Of a stretch of DNA of 64,000 bases, positions 24,742 to 38,264 are shown in pieces (the stretch's first letter is position 1; each line of letters starts with the position of its first letter). The translations under genes and the position numbers were made by a program. Below the pieces are notes generated by a model. It was not told the DNA's origin, ran no database searches, and saw only the letters and a program-made list of their open reading frames with translations. The stretch is from contig JBITNC010000002.1 in the NCBI GenBank assembly GCA_050084985.1, forward strand, positions 18,228,001 to 18,292,000, in the 5' to 3' direction. Source of the stretch: Nageia nagi. Taxonomy: Eukaryota; Pinophyta.

Positions 24742-25959
24742 ATGGAGCAGCTTAAGTTATTCTTGCGTAGTCTTTCAAAAAGGGATTTGGATGAATTATT
24801 GGTAGAAATTAGACATGATGATCCAAAGGGATCCGGAGGAATGCAAAATAGCGCTGAGGGTGACAATAGTAATTTCCAGGCTACTATGGAAGGTATGCAG
24901 AGGCATATAGATAGATTGGCAAGGAGATCAACGCTGCCTAATGATTCTTTCGAATTTGGTAGTCCCTTATGTGATGAGATTCGTAGACACATGTCACCAT
25001 CCGACTACAAAGAGCCAAATTTCAGTAAGTTCAATGGGGAAGGAGACCCAAGAAGACATATACAAGGATTTAAGGATGAGTGTGAACTCAAAATTGGTAC
25101 AGACCAAAGATTGCAAGCTAAATTCTTCCCCCAGAGCTTGGAAGGAGATGCCCGAGAATGGTTTTATGCATTACCTAAAGGGTCCATCACATCATTTGAG
25201 GAGTTCAGTAATTTGTTTCTGGAGCAATATAAGCATAACATCAAGAAGGAAGTTATGCTATAAGATTTATGTGCTATCAAATAAGATAGTGATGAGCAAC
25301 TAGACAAATTTGTTGTAAGGTTTAAGAAGACATGGCAGCAAGTGAAGACCAGATTAACAGAAAAAGAGGTAAATAACATGTTCAAAGAAGTAGTTATATT
25401 GCCCTTACAATCATATGTTATCGATTATACACATCTTACATTTTCTGATATGACGTATAAGCTGTTAGAGAAAGAAAAAGTCCTTGTGAAGCTAGGGCTT
25501 GTAAAATATGGTAATAGTGATAAGACAAAAGCAAAGGATAAGAAACTACAATCACCAAAGAAAGAGAAAGCTGTCCATGTGGCTGAGAAGACAAGTGAGA
25601 CGAAGGAAAAGAGGTATGTCAGATTTCCCATACCTCCAAGACATATCCTAAAAGACCTTGTGGAAAAAGGGTTATTACAACCTTTACCGAAGCGTGAGGA
25701 AGATCCAACAGTAGAAAAACCCCATTGGTATAAGGAAGATAGATATTGTGAATATCATCAGACTAAAGGCCATGCTACTAATGGATGTGGAAATCTTAGG
25801 GATAGAATACAGAAGCTCATAGAAGATGGATTCTATGTATGTCCAGCAAAGGGCAAAGATACAGGAGAAGAACAACAAATTAATATGATCTTTCTTGAAG
25901 ATGCTTGCAAAGTTAGCCCCAGTGGGAGCTCCAGGCCCTCCGGAAGTATCATTTGGTAG
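24742..25959 (+). pseudogene. Gypsy-PMD gag, two in-frame stops
   Basis: This is the capsid/nucleocapsid protein of a Ty3/gypsy-type element. The single reading frame of 405 codons starts at the ATG at 24742 and is broken only by TAA at 25261-25263 and 25282-25284. Residues about 95-170 hold the retrotransposon gag fold: FNGEGDPRRHIQGF, then AREWFYALPKGSITSFEEF and FLEQYKHN. Near residue 340 is a CCHC-like CEYHQTKGHATNGC followed by LRDRIQKLIEDGF, a pattern typical of gag in the Tat/Athila-like branch of plant gypsy elements. No protease follows. The absence of frameshifts suggests recent loss. Confidence 0.85.
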
Positions 25960-25963
25960 ATCG

Positions 25964-25965
<2 letters not shown>

Positions 25966-25998
<33 letters not shown>
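25966..25998. repeat. (AT)n microsatellite
   Basis: 33 bases of uninterrupted AT repeat, directly after the gag stop, where protease and pol would be expected. Confidence 0.9.
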
Positions 25999-26000
<2 letters not shown>

Positions 26001-26082
26001 AGGGGGGAAAAGAAGAGAAAAGCTAGCAGTTGGTTCAGGTCTCTAACAGACGTTAGGGTCAAGAGATAAGGAAGGCATGACA

Positions 26083-26478
26083 GGAGCGCTGACATTGTAT
26101 TTCGTGAGAAAAGGACCACCAACGGTGCTTTTTTAGGGGAAAAATAGAGGAAAGCAAAAGGTACTAATTACTCCCGCAGCATGGGAAATCAGAATTTTAG
26201 GTCGTGTCATTGATGTTCGTTCTTAAAGAGCATGGAACATCAAATTAATGTATCACAAGCACATGTGCAAGAGCAAATAAGGAGCGTTGGTGTTGTATTT
26301 CGTGAGAAAAGGACCACCGACGGTGCTCTTTCAGGGGAAAAATAGAGGAAAGCAAAAGATGTCAAGTACATTCGCAACATGAAAGGTCAGAATTTCAGGT
26401 CATATCGTTGGCGTTCATTCTCAAGGATGACGGAACATCAAATTGACGCATCACAAGTACATGTACAAAGAATAAATC
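26083..26478 (+). repeat. Two tandem copies of a 198-bp unit
   Basis: CGTGAGAAAAGGACCACC occurs at 26103 and again at 26301. The units share the flanking GGGGAAAAATAGAGGAAAGC and GGAACATCAAATT. Each contains one copy of the element's quasi-palindrome (GGACCACCAACGGTGC and its variant). Confidence 0.85.
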
Positions 26479-26575
26479 AGGTACCAAAGTTTGTGTTTTA
26501 TATATATCATGATCAATATCATGATCAAAATGTTTTTGTTTACAATGCAAATTGGATGAGATTACATAGAATGAT

Positions 26576-28840
26576 TTAAAATCTCCTACTAGACCCCCCA
26601 CCCCCTACACTAGAACTAGTAGCCCTGCTAGATGTGCCACCCCCACACCGTGCCTTGTACTTCTCTACGCATGCCTTCTCCTCACCGATCTGTCTCTCAA
26701 CCTGGCGAATCTGCTCATAGAGGACCTTGATTTCCTTGTTGGCTACCTGTAAGTCCTGATAGATACTGGCATAATCACCTCCTCCAAACCGTAGATGACT
26801 CTGTAGTTCTCTAATCTCCTCATCTTTCTGACCGATTTGGCCACGCAGCTTAGCTATCTCAGCCTTAGGATCTGTGACATAGCATAAACATATCATGTTA
26901 GTTCTTTGCATATTATGAAAAACAGAAAGTCAAAGCAAAGTAAAAGAGAAAATAGGTTACCATCATCATCCTCATTGTAGTCTTCATCCTCCCAGTCTGA
27001 TTCTGTCTTATATTCAGGTTCATATTCATCCTGGTCTGGATCGGTCTCCTCATTGTAGTCATGACCTGCATCTAGAGATGTGTCATGAGCATATGTAGAG
27101 CTACTCTCTCCTCCCCATCCTCCCGTGGTGAAGGGAGTGTCCCATCCGGTCTCTGTGTCTCCTGTGTCCTCATCCTCCCATGCATGGTCACCCGTGTTAG
27201 CATCATGAATGCCTATGTGGTGAGGACGGTATGTCCTCCACCAGTCTAGGTAGTCCTTTGTGTGATTAGGTCCATCTATGTCATCATCGACATCATAGTC
27301 AGAGTCCTCACTGGGGGACTCCCAGTCTGAGTCCCAGTCTGATACTGGCTCATAATCCTCTGGGAGGTGCCTGCTATGGTAGTAGCACACCACTATCCTG
27401 CAATCATCTGGTATACCCTACTGGAGGTTAAACTGACGAAGTACCCACTCTGGCCTGTATGGCTCCACTAGTGCCCTACGCACCTGTAGGTAGGTAGGGT
27501 GTCTCACCCACATCATCTCCTGTAGGTCTTCCTCCCACTCTAGTACACCTCCCCGATAAGGACACCAGTAGATCTATGCCTCCTGTAGTAGGTCAAGTCG
27601 CACATGCCATCCCTCTAGGTCTATGCTAGGGAAGTCTGGTACCTCTATCATTGCCCACCATTGCCAGGTGGGTGCATCATCCGGCTGGTCTAGGGGCAAA
27701 ATCATTGGTCTAGAAATAGTGATGTGTTCATAGGCCCACACCTGCAGTATCATAGAATGAGCTACCTGTCTCCCTCCTCTCTCCACCTCTGCAAAGCTGT
27801 GGAGGTCATGATAAAGTTGTGCCAGTATTGCGGGGCACCATGCATATCGCCATCTGTGTATAACCATGTCCTGAATGATAGGAATCATACCTACTGGGAA
27901 GGTCTCACTGCTCTTGTCTAGATAGACAATAGCATCTAGAAGGTAGGCAATGAGGAGCCTCATCCGTAGGTCACCTCATGCTGGAGGATCCTCTGGCACA
28001 TGTCTCACTAGGGACACACCCCTCTTCCTGTGATTGACTTCGTCCAATCCCATTAGCCATGTAGCCCATACCTCTGCCTGTTCCAAGCTCAGAACAGGAA
28101 TCATGTTCACTAGTTTCCCCCTGATAGGAAGTCTAGTGATCCTGTAGATATCTTCTAGGGTCACTGTAATCTCACCAATTGGAAGGTGAAAGGTGTTAGA
28201 GTTTGGATCCCACCTCTCCATCAAAGCTGTAAGCATGTTGCGGTCATGAAACACATAGTCAACAAATGCAAGGTGGCTAAATGAAATGTCCTCTAGAATG
28301 CTCTGGGCTGTGTCAGTTTGTGGCCACTGTTGGGCAGTGGTGAAAGCAGCACTCTTATCGGATGGTCGCATAAGGTATGCACGGTTCTACAAGAAAAGAA
28401 TGACAAAAGACAAGTTAGTGTCAAGGTATAAAACACAGAATAGCAAAAATAGTACTAATGAAATGGACCACCCACGGTCTAGATTAGGTGAGAAGGACCG
28501 CCCACGATCCAAATTAGGGCAAAAAGGACCGCCAGCGGTCCTATTTCCATGAATAAGGGTGATAAAATTTAGGGTGCAGGTTCGTATGGATGAGCTTAGT
28601 GCAGCCATGATACCAGAAATTTGAAAAAATAAAGTGAAAAGGAAAAACATAGGGCTAGGGTATGCAACAAGAAAACCCTAGGGGCAATTCGGAAAACTAG
28701 CAAAAAGTTAGCTAAAATCTGAAAATAAGTAAAAGCATAGCAAGGAAAAGGTGGGAGATGCAATGTACCTGATGACCAGCAAGAGAATCAGCCACTAAGG
28801 TAGCTCGGTGTCCATTTCGGTGTGTGATCGGTAGGGCCAT
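26576..28840 (-). pseudogene. Antisense spliced gene with a plant mobile domain (MAIN/MAIL1-like)
   Basis: Three inferred exons on the minus strand, 28840-28769, 28386-26961 and 26871-26576, join with GT-AG introns and matching phases to 598 codons. The only breaks are in-frame stops at 27976-27978, 27574-27576 and 27418-27420. Residues about 25-300 match the plant mobile domain (PF10536): LMERWDPNSNTFHLPIGEIT, TLEDIYRITRLPIRGK, then ILAQLYHDLHSF and LQVWAYEHI. An Asp/Glu/Trp-rich region (27360-26961) follows, then a coiled coil (IAKLRGQIGQKDEEIRELQ) and a Gly/Ser tail. PMD proteins of the host act in transposon silencing and gene expression; the function of transposon-borne versions is not settled. 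The start at 28840 is the first ATG after an in-frame TAG. Confidence 0.8.
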
Positions 28841-29210
28841 AGCATGCAGTCGCAATACAAGAGGAATCACCTAGCGATAGTGACAAAAGCACCAGCTAAA
28901 CCTCTCTGAATCAGCCTCTCAAGCTCTAGGACGCTCTCAGCTATGAAAATGATAGGGTAAACAAATGAGGAAGGGTGGGGCCCCTTTTATAAAAAGGTTA
29001 GGGCACACACTTCAAGACAAATTTTGATTTGAGCATTTGGTACATGTAGACAAGTAATTAGGCATTAATTTGGAATCCAAGGGTGATTCGTAGGGACCTG
29101 ATTTTCATAGTTTTTGAAGAATCTTCAAGAAAAGGACTGCCTGCGGTCTTAGTGAAGACCACCGGCGTTCTAAATCAACGAGAAAGGACCGCTTGCGTTC
29201 CTTTATCCAG
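28467..29210. repeat. Cluster of GC-rich quasi-palindromes, GGACCGCC(N)GCGGTCC type
   Basis: Six copies lie near 28467, 28496, 28527, 29136, 29156 and 29186. The best is GGACCGCCAGCGGTCC at 28527. The same motif recurs at 26111 and 26309 and in both LTRs (24365-24382, 31798-31815). The first three lie inside intron 1 of the antisense gene; the others lie upstream of it. Confidence 0.7.
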
Positions 29211-29320
29211 AAATTCAGCTTATCTAAGTATAATGGGTACATCATAGATGTTTGATCGATGTTATATCCAAGAGAATATTACTTTGAGTTTCATGTTTGC
29301 AGACCTGAATAATCAGCTTA

Positions 29321-30075
29321 TCATGCTTGTGAATGGAGTCCTAGCTCCTGTGGTCAGATTATCATGCTTGTGAGTGGAGTCCCAACTCTCGTGGTCAGAT
29401 TATCATGCTTGTGAGTAGAGTCCCAGCTCCTGTGGTCAGATTATCATGCTTGTGAGTGGAGTCCCAGCTCCCGTGGTCAGATTATCATGCTTGTGAGTGG
29501 AGTTCTAGCTCCTGTGGTCAGATTATCATGCTTGTGAGTGGAGTTCCAGCTCTCGTGGTCAGATTATCATGCTTATGAGTGGATTCCCAACTCCTGTGGT
29601 CAGATTATCATGCTTGTGAGTGGAGTCCCAGCTCCCGTGGTTAGATTATCATGCTTGTGAGTGGAGTCCTAGCTCCTGTGGTCAGATTATCATGATTGTG
29701 AGTGGAGTCCTAGCTCCTGTGGTCAGATTATCATGCTTATGAGAGGAGTTCCAGCTCCCATAGTCAGCCTATCATGTGCCTATGAGTGGAGTCCAGCTCC
29801 TCTTGTCATCTTATCATGTGCTTATGAGAGGAGTTCCAGCTCCCATAGTCAGCTTATCATGTGCCTATGAGTGGAGTCCAGCTCCCGTGATCAGCTTATC
29901 GTGTTTATGAGTGGAGTCCCAACTCCCATGATCAGCTTATCATGTTTATGAGTGGAGTTTTAGCTCCCGTGATCAGCTTATCGTGCTTATGAGTGGAGTC
30001 CCAGCTCCCGTGATCAGCTTATCGTGCTTATGAGTGGAGTTCTAGCTCCCATTATCAGTTTATCATGCCTCTTGG
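29321..30075 (+). repeat. 41-bp tandem array, about 18 copies
   Basis: The unit is built on GTGAGTGGAGTCCCAGCTCC and TGGTCAGATTATCATGC. Successive TCATGCTTG starts at 29321, 29362, 29403 and 29444 give the 41-bp period. Later copies (from about 29750) read CAGCTTATCATGTGCCTATG and vary by 1-2 bp. Confidence 0.95.
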
Positions 30076-30084
30076 TGGAGTGTC

Positions 30085-30575
30085 AGCTTCATCAATTTAT
30101 CACTTGTTTTGCGAAGTTCGATTCTTATGCAACTACAGTATACTTCTTTATGTGAAGGCTCAGTTGTGTGGAACTTAGCTCTCCCCCATCAGCTTATCAC
30201 TTGTTTTGCGGAGTTTGATTCTTATACAACTGCAGTATACTTCCTTGTGCGAAGGCTCAGTTGTGTGGAACTTAGCTCTCCCCCATCAGCTTATCACTTA
30301 TTTTGCAGAGTTTGATTCTTATGCAACTACAGTATACTTCTTTGTGCGAAGGATCAGTTGTGTGGAACTTAGCTCTCCCCCATCAGCTTATCACTTATTT
30401 TGCAGAGTTCGGTTCTTATGCAACTGGAGTACACCTCTCGGTGCAAAGGCTCAGTTGTGTGGAACTTAGCTCTCACATATCAGCTTATCATTATTTTACG
30501 GAGTTCGGTTCTTATGCAACTGGAGTACACCTCTTGGTGCGAAGGCTCAGTTGTGTAGAACTTAGCTCTCCCCTA
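30085..30575 (+). repeat. 97-bp tandem array, about five copies
   Basis: GATTCTTATGCAACT-type starts occur at 30120, 30217, 30314, 30411 and 30507, giving periods of 97, 97, 97 and 96 bp. Each unit contains GTTGTGTGGAACTTAGCTCT. Open frames crossing the array change frame at every unit and are not genes. Confidence 0.95.
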
Positions 30576-30589
30576 TGTGTGGTTATGGT

Positions 30590-30830
30590 TATCATGTCTT
30601 GTCATGTGAATTGGTCATGTGTGTTATCATGTCTTGTGATTTGATCATGTGTGTTATCATGTCTTGTCTTGTGAGTTGGTCATGTGTGTTATCATGTCTT
30701 GTCTTGTGAGTTGGTCATGTGTGTTATCATGTCTTGTCTTGTGAGTTGATCATGTGTGTTATCATGTGTTGTCATGTGTGTTGTCATGTTTTGTCTTGTG
30801 ATGTGGTCTTGTCGAGTTATCGTCCGGTCG
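30590..30830 (+). repeat. 35-bp tandem array rich in CATG and TTGT
   Basis: The unit TGTGTTATCATGTCTTGTC..TTGGTCATG repeats with a 35-bp period (GTGAGTTGGT at 30671 and 30706). It decays into shorter TCATGTGTGTTGTC units by 30890. It is the last array before the PPT. Confidence 0.9.
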
Positions 30831-31174
30831 ACATGTGTGGTCAAGTCGTCTGTCCTGTCACTGTCATGTGTGTTGTCAAGTTTGTTGTCTTGGGTCATCA
30901 GCATTGCAGCAAGATTATCAGCTTATCAGACGATCAGATATATCAGGCTATCACCTTCTACAGCAAAACGTAAGGGGCAAGCATGCCCAAGGTAATATCA
31001 AAAGGGAGTTTTCTCAACCTATATCTAGTACTAATAAGCTTTATCATGATTTTGTTTACATTCAGAATGGTTAATGTTTATCATTGCTTATCAAAATTGT
31101 TTGTTATGATATTGTGTTTTTACTTTGAATGCAAAATCTCAAGTCACCTCATGTTTTTTTTCGATTTCACATCC

Positions 31175-31187
31175 AAAGTGGGGCATC
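31175..31187 (+). other. Gypsy-PMD polypurine tract
   Basis: AAAGTGGGGCATC lies directly before the TGTTAACAC of the 3' LTR, the usual form and place for the plus-strand primer of plant gypsy elements. Confidence 0.75.
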
Positions 31188-32083
31188 TGTTAACACATAA
31201 AAATGATTTTATGCTTTTAAATCAATAAATTAATGAAATATGCTTAGCCTAACTATATGTCTTGAATGGATTAAAGTGATAATATCAATGTTTAGCTTGA
31301 ATATGAATATTACATAGGTTATCTTGAATATTGCATAGGTTATCTTGAATATTGCATGGGTTATCTTGAATATTGCATGGTTTATCTTGAGTATTGCATG
31401 AATTATCTTGTTTATTGATGTGTTTATCTTAAATCTTATGAATTAACCTTATTTATGTGGATGCACGCTGACCTATGGGCGGTATTATCTATTATCTATA
31501 TAAATAAGGGATCTAATAGTAAGTCCAAAAAAACAAGGATACACATGATCCCGCGTATGGTCTTGTAAGTGGCTACCCCTTAAGGTATCTCTTGGTACCG
31601 CCTACAAGGCTGTGGTTTGTGTGCTTCCTTATGCGAGCTCTCCTAACATCTATGATCAATTTTGATATTATACAGCTATCTGAGACATCTATACTAAATT
31701 TTTGGACTTAATCGAGAGGTCAAAACCATAGAACGAAGGCTGTCGGTGCTGCATTGTGAACAGAAGAACACCATCGGTGCTCTTATACCACTGAAACGGA
31801 TCGCCCGCGGTCCGCTTTTGGCATCCTTGCAGGTCACGATGCTGTTGGAAAGGTAGCTCATCATCAGTACATCGCCAATATCTGCATCTTTCGTTGTCAG
31901 GTACGTTTCATGAAGTAAGTACACAAATTACAGTCTTGGTTGGTACAATTACACTTCTGGATTGGTTATGTTGTTTATTGTTATCTAGAATAAATCGCTA
32001 TCCGTAGCTTAAATACAGATAATATTGAGTTTGTAGATATTTGCCTGTTTATTTATTTGCACGCTCAATTTTATTTGTAAACA
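31188..32083 (+). repeat. Gypsy-PMD 3' LTR
   Basis: This 896-bp LTR differs from the 5' copy at about 44 sites, almost all transitions. The TATA box is at 31497-31506 and the 21-bp tandem units are at about 31300-31400. The flank CAAAC (32084-32088) is the second target copy. Confidence 0.9.
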
Positions 32084-32087
32084 CAAA

Positions 32088-34440
32088 CAAATCATTCTCA
32101 AGCAAGGGGACCCTAAGTTGATCACCAATTGGGGGCCTATGATTTTATTGAATGTCAATTATAGGATCAGTTCTAATATAATGGCTCTATGCATTAGCCC
32201 TTTGTTACTCATGATAGTTTACCTTAAATAAATTGGTTTCATTCAAAACTAATTAATTTTGGATAATGCTATTAATATTTGGGAATCTATGGAATGGACC
32301 AAGATATCACAACAAAATATTTTATTTATTAATATTGATTTTGAGAAGGCTTACGACCATATTGAATGTTATTTGATCTGTGACATGCTTAAAGATTTAG
32401 GCTTTAGTCCCTTTTTGTTAATTCTATTAATATTTTATTCAAAGATGCTTCTATAGTGTTAAATTATATTTGAATAACACTTAGTATGAATCTATTGGTA
32501 TTTTTGTTTTGTCCAACAAGGTTACCCTCTTGTACTCCTTCACTTTGTGTACTTGCTATAGAAGCTTTTGGTTATTTGTTTGTAAATCAAGTTGCTCTTG
32601 GTTTATAGGAATATCTCTTCCTTCTAACCAAGGGTAGATTGTGAATCAAAATTTGTTAATGATACTTTCCTCACTCTTCAGGGGGAGAAGTAGATTGTTA
32701 AATAGGCTCTTTCATGCTTGGATACTTCATTTTATAGTTAATATTTATATGATATGCCCCACTAACTTGATTAGCACTCTTGGAGATGGATCCAACAAGG
32801 AGAAATGTTTAAGTTTTTATTCATCATCTTTGCCTTCCAATATTCTCCCACTAAACTTTGGAGTATTGTTATCTAAAGATTGGAGTAAAATTTTGAGTAT
32901 TATCTCACTCAGAAGCTTTTCCTTATTGGTAAATTTCAAGTTTTCTCCAAATTCATTATAGCCACTCGTGTCTATTACTCTTCCTCTTGACTCCCCTCCC
33001 AACATTGCTACAAGAAACTTGAGAAGCTACTTCAGGATTTTATTTGGTCCTCTTCTTCTAATAAGAAAGGTTTTCATAGAATAGCCTAGGATCTATGTTA
33101 CCTCCCTAGATTGTCAAGTGACATGGAGCTTCTTGATTGCAGACATCAAGATATAGCTCTCTACATTAAATGGATTTTTTAACCTATAAAAGGTAATGAG
33201 GCCTAGAAGGTTCTTATTAGTCATTTCATATTCATAAGCTCTCCTTTTAACTATTGGGCCTAGAAGGGTATGGACTTTATTTCCCTTTTGGTTTCTCTAG
33301 TACCTATTAATATTTCTAGTTCTTTTGTTGTTCAAAGCATCTGGAAAGCTTGGGAGTCAATGAAACCCTTGGCTTCCTTTGAAAAGTGGATGGATTTTGT
33401 AATGGGTTATCTATCAGCTTTTTAAATGTTTAGTGATCTCGCATTTTTCATATTCAAACTTAAAGGTAATATAAGAAAGATATTACCATTGTTATAGACT
33501 TATTTCCTAAACAAATAAAGGATTTAATTCATTGGATGATGTTTCATAATAACTATTAATTAAAGCCTTCAAATCATGCTACATATGATATTTTTATTTC
33601 TTGTACCCCTTACTCAACATGGCACAAATTAAGCATTCGTTCTCAAAAGCCCTAATGGTTGGATTTGGGTTGGTATATGGATACGCCTTTTGAATTCAAA
33701 GGCAAGGAAATGTTATTCTTAGCTTTCACCTCATTTACCCATGGTAGCTAAGCTAAATAAAAAATAGGATCTTATTTCTCCAAATTCTAGATGGCAAGCT
33801 AGATTTCAAGCGGTATGGGAGTCTTACCTTGAGACTATGCAATCTTTCTTCACTTGGAGCCTCCTTTCACAAAGTCTCTCAATTATTAGTCATCTTGTCC
33901 ACCTTGGTGTTATAGATCCCAAATATTTGTTTTGGTCATGTATAAAGGCTAAAAGAGGTTGGGAATGGCTAGCTTCTTTTATCACACCCTTTTTGCCTCG
34001 ACTCTTTTCTTGGTAACATCCTCTTCAGGGGGATTACCTGACTTTCTCCTTAACATTATAAAAAGTATCAAAATTTTTCAAGGTTAGCCTTTTGTTCTAC
34101 CTTTGGAAAATTCACAACATGTCCATTTTTGAACACCATGAACTTTTCTCCTTATTTGATTTTTCTAATAAGATTGTATCGTTTCATGATATCTAGTTGC
34201 AATTTTTGTGTCTAAGAAAATAAGGTTGCTATGGGGCTTAATCACCTTCAAGGCTTGTTGGATTATTAAGGTAATGCCCCTTGTGCAATTAGCAAGGTGC
34301 CTTCTAATACTTCATCACATGAGAAATCTCAATCTCGACCACTCCCCCATGGCATGTTCGTGCTAAGAATCCAAATTCATACAAACATTATTTGACTTCC
34401 CTTAGTTAACATTGGGTATGGTGAGATGTCTGAATAATAA
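32088..34440 (+). pseudogene. L1-b: 5'-truncated L1 LINE, RT to C-terminus
   Basis: The plus strand opens directly inside the RT domain of an L1 ORF2: KQGDPKLITNWGPMILLNV near 32100-32160, then DNAINIWESMEW, FINIDFEKAYDHIE (32325-32366) and MLKDLGFSPF. The catalytic box is degraded to FVND near 32651-32662 (FADD or YADD expected). Downstream, LDCRHQDIALYIKWI near 33135-33180 marks the thumb/linker region; beyond that the zinc-binding region can only be guessed. Many stops and frameshifts are present. The 3' end is not sharply visible; 34440 is where similarity to L1 structure fades. Confidence 0.75.
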
Positions 34441-35297
34441 ACCAATAGATGGATAGGAGTTTAGTCCAGGTCCTTTAGAACCCATTATGGCTTGGGACGA
34501 TAGCCTAGATACTATTGGGTTATCCTAATTCCTAACAACACTTAGGATAATGTTGAGAGAGAGAACAATCCTCACACTTAATTTCCTTAATGATTAAATG
34601 ATGGAATAATTTTGTTGATACAATGTATCAAGTTTGATTGTTATGATCTTTATCAGTTTTGAAAACTTATAAATATATCTTTTGGTATCGAAACATTTAT
34701 AGATTAATGTATCTCCCTTTGAAGATGTATGTTTACCACTTCACACCTTTTTTATTATAAATGTTTTTATTTTATTAATTAAAATATAATTTTTTCATGA
34801 ATTAATGAAAACGAAAACTTAATTTGATTAAAACCAATGTTCATATAATTCTTACATGAATTAATGAATAATTATATGTAAGATTAAGTTGTTGGAAGTT
34901 TTTAAGCAAACTCTAGATCATGATAATGACATGACAATTACCTTAAGAGATAGATATCGCAATCAATTAAATCAATGCTAACTACTCCATGTTGCTATCA
35001 AATATTGATTTGTCTCTCTAATCTTACGACAAGCCGAATACGGTCGCTCAATTAATCAATGAAACACCAATAACTTTAGCATTGGCTATCATGTGCTTAA
35101 TCAATACTGACAAAGGACTTCTAAAGTCGAAGAAGTAATTTTAAAATTTTGTCAGCTTTTACTGTAAACTTGCAGTACAAAAGGCTTTATCTGAAGACAA
35201 TTTACATGCACTAATTTATGGATTCTTTTACGAAGTCAAATAACAATGTCAGACCATGCATGCGTTACCAATTTTTAAAAATGATGGTAAATGCCCA
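34441..35297. other. Intergenic: LINE tail region and second half of a dispersed repeat
   Basis: No gene is seen. 34800-34990 (TTAATTTGATTAAAACCAAT onward) matches 40810-40980 in the same orientation and continues the repeat half at 23685-23755. The LINE and the gypsy element would then both sit inside one copy of that repeat. 35000-35297 is the 3' flank of the beta-glucosidase gene. Confidence 0.5.

Positions 35298-38264
<2,967 letters not shown>

Larger units (their letters stand above)
23756..32083 (+). mobile_element. Gypsy-PMD: LTR element with gag, no pol, and an antisense PMD gene
   Basis: The LTRs (895 and 896 bp, about 95% identical by eye, nearly all differences transitions) are flanked by CAATC and CAAAC, a 5-bp target duplication with one mismatch. 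The PBS-like TGGTGAACCCGACGTGA follows the 5' LTR, and the PPT AAAGTGGGGCATC precedes the 3' LTR. The 6.5-kb interior holds a gypsy-type gag, an antisense spliced gene with a plant mobile domain, and four tandem arrays. No protease, RT, RNase H or integrase can be read, so it is non-autonomous. It lies at the 5' edge of the truncated L1 at 32088. Confidence 0.85.

Noticed and set aside
26893-27393. Separate acidic protein gene
   Set aside because: It is in the same frame as the PMD exon and separated from it only by a TAG, so it is the middle part of that gene.
30109-30644. Three overlapping open frames of 67-113 codons with repeated Tyr-Thr-Ser-Leu-Cys-Glu words
   Set aside because: They are read through the 97-bp tandem array. 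Since 97 is not a multiple of three, each unit shifts frame, and the frames exist only by chance.
29321-30830. CRISPR-like array of regular repeats
   Set aside because: The repeats are head-to-tail without unique spacers, in a plant retrotransposon. They are minisatellites.
30692-30904. Minus-strand frame rich in Asp, Thr and His
   Set aside because: It is an artefact of the 35-bp CATG/TTGT array.
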